DNA from: Immersiella caudata
Taxonomy: Eukaryota; Ascomycota; Sordariomycetes; Sordariales; Lasiosphaeriaceae
Direction of reading: 5' to 3'
DNA length: 64,000 nt
Assembly: GCA_030512335.1 (NCBI GenBank)
Contig: JAULSU010000007.1
Span: forward strand, 3,906,001 to 3,970,000
Under the pieces are notes generated by a model. That model made no database searches, had not been told where the DNA came from, and saw only the letters and a list, made by a program, of their open reading frames with translations. The translations under genes were made by a program, and so were the position numbers. Shown here piece after piece: positions 56,188 to 64,000 of this stretch (positions are counted from its first letter, which is position 1; each line of letters begins with the position of its first letter).

Positions 56188-57259
56188 CTACGCCACCTGA
56201 CTGGAATTTGAATGAGAAGGGACACTGCCGATGAAAACAATCTCGACGGCGGCAAACCTAGAAGAAAGTTAGGTGCAACTCATTATTCGAACCGGACTCG
56301 AGGAGGAGTGAGACGTACGTCGCGACCGCCGCAAAGATTTCAATCCGTTTGGCATTGGTAGTGAGTGAGAGGACCATGGCGAGCACAGCCGTTACACCAA
56401 TCATAATGTAGATGCGCTTCAGGACGTCGTTCTCAAAGTATAGGGCCAAAACAACCAGGGCGGGGAGAGTGGAGGCCATGATCGTGGTCAAGGCTTTGCC
56501 AATCCGATCCCACCACTTGTTACTGTAGTAGCGAATCGCGCCGGACTCAGGGTCAAAAATGACTCCATCTTTTCCCTTATGACCCCACGCTCGGTGATAA
56601 AGGCCCAGAAGAGCCATGGTCAGCCAGGCTGTGAGGTTATCTTGTGGTCGATTGCGCTCTCCAAAGGTCACAAAGTCGGGCTCGTTGTCTGCATGCCAGG
56701 TGAATGACTCGGTGCTTTGGAGGAAACAGCGACCTCCTCTTGAGTCCCGAAGCCACTCACGCAGCAGGGACACCGAGTGACTGGATGGTACGTTGAACGT
56801 GTCTATTTGTTGAACTATACAATTTACTCGTCAGCTCCTGAGCGTTTGGCTGGTGTCTCGGTAGTAACAGCAACATACCTTGGATGAGTAGTTCGTCTGG
56901 GAGTAATGTTAGTAGCCAACATTGGGAAGAATAGCAGCAGGGTTATGCGTACTGTAGTCCTTCACTTTGTCCTTGATCCGGATAAGGATGTCAAGTTGAT
57001 CCGAATTGGAGCCTTCGCTGCTCGCGATAAGATTTTGGAAGTTTGCGTGGAAGTCGGCGCCCTCTTGAATATCGCCGGCCAGGATCTCGTCATATTCCTT
57101 TTCAAGATACAATAGCTCGGCTTGGAGTTTTAGAAGCGATATCATGTTCAGCCTGCTGAATCGGCGGAAGATCGCGAGGTCACCATCCTTGCCCATCAAA
57201 CTGGCGACGGACGGATAACCCCTCGCCAGAGGCGGGGTCGACATCTCGGTTTCTGTCAT
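56188..57259 (-). CDS. DUF6594 membrane protein
   Basis: A four-exon model (57259-56953, 56896-56879, 56814-56319, 56257-56188) closes in frame to 296 residues. Exon 2 is only 18 bp. The N-terminus has GYPSVASLM..DLAIFRRFSRLNMISLLKLQAELLYLEKEYD, the signature of the fungal DUF6594 family. Then come KVKDYNELLIQVQQID and LLREWLRDS. The C-terminus has three hydrophobic segments (STLPALVVLALYF, YIMIGVTAVLAMVLSL, EIFAAVATFAAVEIVFIGSV). The family is often found near NLR and heterokaryon-incompatibility genes; its function is unknown. The microexon is supported because it restores the conserved DYNELL context. It is divergent from the gene at 57824. Confidence 0.78.
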
Positions 57260-57823
57260 TTCCTCGCACAATTTACAAGGCGTTGTGGTTGACTGGATAG
57301 AAACAATAGTAGGCTGGCTCGTGCTCGATAAGGGGGAAGCTGTAAACGCTTTTGGAGAGCCCCTGCTCGCTGGCTGGAGATGATGTGATAGTTGGATGCT
57401 GAAAGTTTGAATCGAGAGGGCCCCGATAAGGTTGCGGTGAGTTTGATTTGACGTATACCTAGGTACATTTAGCTATCTGGCCAATGAGAAACACCTGTGG
57501 TCGCCGTTCTCATCAGGCAGCAGCAAGTGCCTTGCAACATCTTCCACACAGCCTCGACTTGGCCAGTCCTCCGATGCGGGGCAGCTGCCACCGTGATGCT
57601 TCGGTGGAGGCCTCAACTGATATGCCCTGGATATCGGGCGCGGATCATGTCACGTGTCTGCACAACTTTGTGCGCATATTTTGAGTAAACTAAAGGCAGC
57701 CCCTCCCCCATTTCCCTGCGACCTTGGTGTTCAAATCAGCCTGCACAATTCAGCAACAATTCGGACAAGACCACATCTCTCCGAGTTGAGTATGCTCGGC
57801 ACTTCACCCCGATTAACGAAAAG
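57260..57823. promoter_or_regulatory. Shared upstream region, DUF6594 and retropepsin-domain genes
   Basis: 564 bp between divergent starts. Promoters of both genes are expected here; no specific site is claimed. Confidence 0.4.
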
Positions 57824-59277
57824 ATGTGCGACCCACTTGGTCTTGTCGGCTTCCTGACTGGCACGGCTAGCAGCATTGCCCTCGCCGCTCACGTTCGGAA
57901 GAATCTCCAACACATCAAGCTTGAACTCGCCGACCAACTCGACGACCTCGAGATCCTTTCCCTTATTGTTTTAGAATCGGAACGAGTCTTGCTCTCACAT
58001 GGCCGAGCTTCCGAAGCTGTAACGTTGGCACTAGAAGTGTGCGTTCAGAGGAGGGCAAAATTTCTCGCTACTATCGCATGGCTCCAGGAAGTGCAAGCCC
58101 TAGTGGATGAAGGTCATAAACTTGGAGTCCGACAGCAGATCAAGCGCTTCAAGGTTGCTTTCTTCGACGCTCACAAGCGAACCCAAGCGTTTCATTCGTT
58201 CCGAGACTCGGTGTTCTTTTTCAGGGACTTGAAGGACTCGTATTACCACCTCTTGCCTTCGAAAAGCGACGCTTGGCTAATGCACCAAAGGATGCACACA
58301 CGTGAGCAGCTGAGCTTTGTTCGGTAATTATATCCGTCTTCTCAAAAACCGTAGGGGCCACGGCTAACACTGTGGCCATCCTAGTGCCGAATTACGGGGC
58401 GGTGCAGTGCTGGAGGACGCTATGTCGGAGAAGAAGCCAACCGAAAATTGGGACCCCGGGGCTGATACTTCGGGGATGACGGGTAAGTCATATAGTAATC
58501 TTTAACTTAGAGAAGGAGAGGATTCTCGATGTTCGGAACACTCGATGTTCGGAACACTCACCGTTTCGCAGCACAACAATCCCTTGTTCGCCTGCTCAAT
58601 GACGCCTTCACTTTTGACGGGGCAGTTGTCAATCCTCACGACAAGGAGCTGCAGTATATTCCAGTCCGTGGCTTGATGGACTCCGGGTCAGAGGCGTACC
58701 TGATCTCCCAAACTATCATAGCGAGGGCGGGGATCACAGAATCCGAAATGCAGAGCATCAAAGACTTGGAGATACATGGCCTCGAAGGCGCAGTATGCAG
58801 ACCCCGCTTCCAGATTGACCTCACCTGGCACATGAGACGGCATGCAAACTCCAGAGTTAGCACCTTTTTCGTCGTCGAAGATACTAGTTTCGACATATTG
58901 GTCCCCACAAGCCTGCTTCTCCACCACCCCAGATCGGATAGCACTAGCCAAGCGGCGTATATCCTTCAGCTACGCAAGAAGAAGGACGGTAAGAGGCTCA
59001 GCTCCACTTCACTCGCATAACCACAAACTAACACCACTCAGAGGAGGTTGAGCAGGAGAGACGGAACCAGGCCGAGCAGTTGAGAAGGGGTGCAGCGCAA
59101 GAGGCAGTCGACGCGGAGGAAAGGAGGCTGAAGCGTATGGCGAGGAGGAAGGAGAAGGAAGAGGGGGGAAGGGCCAGGTCAGACAGTTTTCCTGCCGGAA
59201 ATGGCGGAGCGAGGTCAGAAGCTGAGGTCCTTGAAAACGAGGAAGGAGAAAAAAAAGCCGAGGGCAATATCAGCTAG
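57824..59277 (+). CDS. STAND-type N-terminal region fused to a retropepsin-like domain
   Basis: Four exons (57824-58323, 58385-58482, 58521-58988, 59042-59277) close in frame to 433 residues. Residues 1-165 begin MCDPLGLVGFLTGTASSIALA and are helical, like the N-terminal signalling region of fungal NLR/STAND proteins. After a linker, about residues 203-355 contain PVRGLMDSGSEAYLISQTIIARAG. This is a retropepsin-type beta fold with Asp-Ser-Gly, and later FVVEDTSFDILVPTSLLLHH fits the second half of the fold. The C-terminus is a charged coiled coil (EVEQERRNQAEQLRRGA). No NTPase or repeat domain follows. Like Ddi1-type proteins, a single DSG motif would need dimerisation to be active. Host use of a retropepsin fold is inferred; function is unknown. 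Confidence 0.7.
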
Positions 59278-61030
59278 ACGACGGCGGAATGCATGAGAGT
59301 ACTCTGGGATCTTGTGCAGTTGATAGATAAAATTCAACCATTCACCTTTGTAACCCCGGAATCTATTTTTGAGGGAGTGAAACGAACCCAACCGCCTCCG
59401 TCTCTTTCGCGGCACCCCGTGAAGCCCCGTGGCCGGAACCCACACGATATAAAGAACTCCGAGCGAAGCGAGAATCGGGGCCCATACCACACAAATACCG
59501 GTAGCAATTTGGGCGCCAGTGCTGAGATCGCTGATTGCCAAGCGCTAAGTTCCGGCACCGACGAAGGCAAGCACCAGGATCGCGCCTAAGGCGAAAGTGG
59601 GAAAACTGGATTGGATTCTCAGAACAGTGAGCTTCCGCAGGCCTTTGGATTTCTGACTTGTGATGAGCTGGAGTCCGCGTCGTATCCAGACGAAAAATTA
59701 CTTCCAGTAGATAACCAAATAGGTTAATGTCATGACGGTGATGGATTTGATGGCCCAAGAAACCCATGTTAACTTGTCTTTGAATTCCTACCAGAGGTTA
59801 GATGATCTGTCGATTCTTAGCCGAGCTTCACGTAGCTCGCGTTCCAGCCTAATAAACTGTTTCATCAGACGTTGTTGCTGCTCAAGTACCTGGGGAGTGC
59901 TTTTGCGATCTCTTTTGAATATTAGCGAGGCATGTTCGGGTCTGGCGAAGAACCCTCTCCTGGTGGAAGACTGTGTTCCGCCATCTCGCTAGCCGGTCTC
60001 TCCACATCTTGACCGAGTTACGAAGCTGATCGTCATTATGAAGGGACAACTTAATCTGATCTAAAGCCCTACTCATCACACCCACGACTTCGGCTACATT
60101 ATCATGCGCCATTCTCGAGATAAGAGCCTTAATCCAGCACGGTGTGGAATGTTATTTGGTTTTTTCTTGGAGTCCGTATGTCTCTTTGAGTGCTTGAACC
60201 GCCTCTCGGAGTCTCTCCATGGGCCTCACGTCATGGACAAAGCATCTTCGATAACTTGCGTCTATCGTATCCTTACTTTTGATCTCGCCGTATCTGATGT
60301 CAAAGATGCGATGGTACCGGATTGGGTCCACCAGCAAGCAGCCTGAAGGGGCTAGTAAGCCATTTTGCCCAACACTAAGGCCGTTGTGGGGGGCCTACCC
60401 ATCCAAGGACTGTCATCTGGCGTGGTGTGGAAGAAAGAAACGTATTCGCGTACAATGTGGAAAACTCCGCTCTGCGACCCGATCTTGCCCTCGAAGATGA
60501 AATCATAGCCCCAATTCGGGTAGTTGGGCTAGCGATAGTGTCGCCGGTGATGCTGTACCACATCACTGGGATCTCAATCCCGGTAGGTGTCAAGATTCCG
60601 TATCTTGCCCGCACGGATTCGCTGCTCGTCCCTCTACACGTCCGGGTCGTGCCTCACGAGCCTTGGCCGATAGATTGAGAAGACGTCATTGCGTTCCGTG
60701 CTCAGCGACAGCGGAAGATTATGATCGTGTCCTCGGAGGTGTTTTCTTAGCAGCTTGGAGGGGAGTAAATTGGCAAGTGCTGGGACGTCAGGATATCCTG
60801 TTTTAATAATGAAAATCTCGGCATCCACATCGCCTTCGACTGCCGCAGGTCCTGGGATGTCAAGCAGAAGTGCATGGAGGAGAATAGAACATTTTTCGTT
60901 ATCGAGATTGATCTTGACGAACCGAATCGGGAAGATCGGGGGCTCGGAGAGAATTTTGTGGATTCTTGGGCGAGGGTTGTTGATGCCTGGAGATGGTGGG
61001 GAGCAGCTCATTGTGCTGTGTCTCGATATC
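59215..61030 (-). pseudogene. CorA-like membrane protein relic
   Basis: Pieces on the minus strand follow the order of fungal CorA-like proteins. First is an N-terminal part with ANLLPSKLLRKHLRGHDH and FSIYRPRL (about 60800-60640). Next is FIFEGKIGSQSGVFHIVREY and SPWMG (about 60500-60390), then DIRYGEIKSKDTIDASYRR (about 60300). A helical part MWRDRLARWRNTVFHQ..LERELREARLRI (about 60030-59820) leads to the membrane-proximal SWAIKSITVMTLTYLVIYW (about 59760). Frames change several times and in-frame stops occur (for example TAG at about 59800, TAA at about 59700). I therefore call it broken. The last part overlaps, in antisense, the final exon of the retropepsin-domain gene. The family assignment is moderate. 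Confidence 0.45.
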
Positions 61031-61913
61031 CATGTCGTATCGATGTGCGGCCCGCGAGAGGAAGTTCAAGCGATGCGAATGAGGCTTTTGGCTCGGGGCC
61101 ACAAAAGTTGAGATTTCGGAAGGGGCAGCTATTGCTCAGCTCTTCTCAGAGACGGGGCATTGGCTGATCACAACTAGATGTTGTGCTTGAAGGGTGCATG
61201 TGCCACACTGCAACTGATCAGGAGATTGACCAACCGTGGACGACATACCATTCGAGCGAAATTTTCTTGTCGCACAGATGCTCATCGGATCGAGTCCTGG
61301 CCAGCTGGTCAATTGGTTGAAGGATGCTGGCTCCCATAGCTGATGGTTCACGGACGGAAACGGCAGACGATGCACGTGGGGCTGACTGGGGTGGGCCAAA
61401 ACAGCCCCCTCAATCCCGGGGTCCAACCACACAGCCCGCCAAGCATCACACCTTCTCATCTTACCTGGAACACCGAAACCCCCGCAGAAAGGAACGGCTA
61501 ATTCGATCGCGCTGGTTGGGCTGCAGAAATTGTTGTTCGAGACGCGTCGCTATGTCGAAATCCCTATCTATCATCAGCCTCAGAGCTATCACTATTCGAC
61601 TGGGCGAAATTCGCTCGTAATCCCCCTTTGCCGCGCGTGCCTTCCCCAGTACCCCTTAAGTCGATTCTCGGAAGCTAATCAGACAATCACGCAACAGACC
61701 TCCAATGGCTCAACAAGTTGACCTTCTGAACCGCGGAGTCTTCTATTGGCGATAAAAGTTCGCGCCTATATTTCTCCGCCTGTAATGTGTCTCCTTCCCA
61801 GCTGCGGTCCTCTAGTAGGGCGTTCTGCGCCCTTCAGCTAGCACCTAAGTAACCCTTTATATCCTTGAAGGTATACTGCCCTTTCTCCCCTTATATCTAC
61901 AGCTTAACCCTTC
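61031..61913. other. Intergenic, no gene recognised
   Basis: About 880 bp. Short frames on both strands lack domains. Its right end changes into repeat-rich sequence. Confidence 0.4.
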
Positions 61914-62430
61914 TGTGGCGACCTGCAGGCCGCCATTGTGGCTGGAACGGACCGACGTCCCAGCAGGCTGCACAGTGCGGGTAGGCAGTGTGTGGTCGAA
62001 GCCCGCACGAAGTGCTCACTCTAATAACTCCGCTAAGACAGTGAGCACGGTGATCACGGAGATCAGGGTATAAGTTACCTAGTCACTCAGTAGTATAAGA
62101 TACCATCATCGGGTCTACGATGGAGGGAGAGACTCCTTTGGTTCCTCACGCTAGTAATACATTGTGTCAGAAAGAAAGAGGTTCGGGGCCCCTGGGCTTC
62201 CGGTCAGCAAAAGCTGACTGGATGCCTTGCACTGCTTGAACGCCAGTCAGCGTAAGCCATAGTGTTGACGAAGTTGAATCTTACGAATTGGCTCATAAAG
62301 AAGGAGGTCCTGGCTTTCAGCCAGAACCTTAGCAAGTAACACAAGCAAGCCGCGGCAACCCACATACACTCCATCAAATCCAGAGTGCAGTGTTTCTGAC
62401 ACGAAGTATCCGTAACTGTAGCCTATCCCA
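61914..62430 (+). mobile_element. Diverged LTR relic related to the solo LTR at 63137
   Basis: It starts TGTGGCGACCTGCAGGC, like TGTGACAACCTGCGGGC of the better copy. It shares the GGAACGGACCGAC block, the GGTATAAGTTAC block, and a late TCCTCACG block followed by a short A/T-rich stretch. The right boundary is blurred by a T/A homopolymer hairpin near 62450. Confidence 0.55.
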
Positions 62431-62606
62431 CTTGTAAGGAATTGCCCTTTTTTTTTAAAAAAAAAAAAAAGCGGAGGGTGTAAATTTATGTACTTTGCTC
62501 CTTAATTACACTTATTAACTAAAGAGTCTAAATAAAATCTTAACTACCTAAAGATGGAGAAAAATCAACACAGCGTGGTTTGTCATAGTTTAAAGATATC
62601 TAGCTA

Positions 62607-64000
62607 ACGTGCATGATAAGCGAGTCGTACGGATAAGCGAGTCGTACACTTTCCACCACCCTACCACAACAATCCTCAATTACACAACCACAACACTAGG
62701 AAATAACAATAACTGAATCAGAAACAGATGAATCAGACGATTCTGCAGCCTCCTGGTAAGTGCGCGTATTATGGCCAGGCTTACCGCACACGCCATAACA
62801 CTGAATCTTCGTACAAGGGCCCCCTGCACCACCACCACTTTAACGTGTTTCCTGAGCCAACTGCTCACCCAAGGCCTTCTGATCCAGTAAATCCTGTGCC
62901 TCCTATACAGTAAGTGACCCTTTAAGCCTTACACGTGTTTTTTTAGCCCTCCGTCGCTTACTAAGCCCCTTATTGGCCTTTTGTAATACGGAGACCTTTG
63001 TATAGAGAAGTGCCACCTTGTGTATCACAGTTATTGTACCTTTGGCTAATCGATTTACAGCTATTAGTATAAAGGTTGGTGAGCTGCCCTAATGGTTAGA
63101 AATTCGATTTTTAATAAACACTGATTGTGAGGTGGCTGTGACAACCTGCGGGCCACCCTTGTAGGTCGGAACGGACCGACATGTCCCCGCAGGCGCCACA
63201 GTGTGCAAACAGTGCAAGCTGAAACGTGCACACGGACTGATCACCCTAATCACTGGAAGAAAGGAGTGATCACGATAAACACCAAGACTATTAATCACCT
63301 TGCTCACTGGATAAGCCCAGTGATTAGAGTGATTAAGGTATAAGTTACATCTTGGTTAGTTAAGTATAAATAGCTATCATCGTACCCATGATGGCGTGAG
63401 GAACCTTTTATTCCTCACGTAAGTATTTACTTATTAATTAAACCAACTTTAATTATATCTTACTGTACTAACACTTAGAGTGTTACTCTGTCTTATAGTG
63501 ACATACGGCCTATTAACCAGTGAACCCCTGTCTGTAAGGACTTGCCTCTGCACTACTCCTCTCTACCCACCCATCTTATCTAGCGACCCTGCCGACCATC
63601 TGTCGACAGGCTAGGTCGTAACAGTGGCCTTTTGAGGGTTATGTGGCGTTTAGGAGACTCAGGGTAGTGGTGTGGTTAGGCCTGAGGCTAGGGGTGTTAG
63701 GGTTTAAATATATATATCTAGCTTTAATATTACCCTTTTTGGATCGTATGGTATAAGGCCGGCGCCAGTAAAACCCCCTTTAATGTTTTTTTCTGTAATT
63801 AAAGTAAAAAAGGCTGTTTTAAACGTATAGAGAAATTCTAACTTATTAATATATGTGATATTTATCTGTATTAACTACTTAATTTTATAGCCGTACGCTT
63901 TCTTTAGCGGCCTAAAATAACTAATATCCAATGGCTGAAGTAGGTGTGAGGAGTGCAGAGGTATATATAGTGTAATAATGTTATGTGTATGGTAGTAAGC
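62607..64000 (-). mobile_element. Third pogo/Fot1-like element, running off the window
   Basis: The left end ACGTGCATGATAAGCGAG follows a TA (62605-62606) and is followed by two copies of a GATAAGCGAGTCGTAC motif. Inside, the transposase C-terminal region is recognisable, close in sequence to the inner copy at 53567 but with more A/T. A solo LTR splits it at 63137-63623. The catalytic part continues to the right edge. Many C-to-T type differences from the inner copy suggest heavier RIP. The right end is outside the window. Confidence 0.8.
63137..63623 (+). mobile_element. Solo LTR with 5-bp target duplication
   Basis: A 487-bp segment starting TGTGACAACC and ending TCGTAACA (TG..CA ends) interrupts the transposase of the third pogo copy. 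GTGGC is duplicated on both sides (63132-63136 and 63624-63628), exactly where the intact pogo sequence has a single copy. A TATAAATAGC promoter-like box lies at about 63363. No internal retroelement genes are present, so this is a solo LTR left by recombination. Confidence 0.85.

Overview
The window is nuclear DNA from a filamentous ascomycete (Pezizomycotina; Sordariomycetes-like gene content is my best guess). Genes are split by 48-175 bp GT-AG introns, usually with a CTAAC-type branch site. The content is typical of mould accessory DNA: P450s, a terpene cyclase, LaeA-like methyltransferase, SAT4-type membrane protein, NACHT/NLR genes, AIG1 GTPases, an Ecp2/Hce2 effector and Fot1/pogo transposons. 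Several dead genes carry stops explainable by C-to-T or G-to-A changes, as expected of RIP (repeat-induced point mutation). Exon models below were built by hand from splice signals, reading-frame closure and family patterns. No database search was run.

Layout. 1-2.6 kb: edge-truncated F-box gene (-), TPR relic (-), Hce2 effector gene with an apparent frameshift (-). 3.8-7.4 kb: divergent pair of AIG1/GIMAP-like GTPases, one ending in a CaaX box. 7.6-14.0 kb: probable terpenoid cluster of P450 (-), class I terpene synthase (+) and methyltransferase (+). 14.3-15.6 kb: ARF-like GTPase with a long C-terminal extension (-). 16.3-17.1 kb: NLR relic abutting an orphan laccase first exon. 17.6-23.3 kb: nine-exon NACHT/NLR gene (-) with two apparent frameshifts. 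23.9-33.5 kb: MFS transporter (-), acyl-CoA dehydrogenase (-), SAT4-like membrane protein (+), second P450 (+). 34.0-36.0 kb: small Cys-rich protein and secreted Cys protein (both -).

36.9-40.7 kb is the most striking part. An intronless divergent pair encodes acetolactate decarboxylase (-) and catabolic-type acetolactate synthase (+). Together these would convert pyruvate to acetoin, a bacterial-style pathway. The pair is bracketed by tRNA-Ala and a degenerate tRNA-Pro-like gene. 40.9-42.1 kb holds a DUF7730/F-box-like gene, and 45.2-45.7 kb a small secreted protein. 45.7-48.8 kb is gene-poor, with a tandem repeat and interstitial telomeric motifs. 48.8-51.4 kb is a coiled-coil gene with a Cys/His-rich module.

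53.0-55.8 kb: one pogo-like element nested inside another, both with TA target duplications. 56.2-61.0 kb: DUF6594 membrane protein (-), a protein with a STAND-type N-terminal region plus retropepsin-like domain (+), and a CorA-like relic (-). 61.9-64.0 kb: LTR-like relic, then a third pogo element carrying a solo LTR with a 5-bp target duplication.
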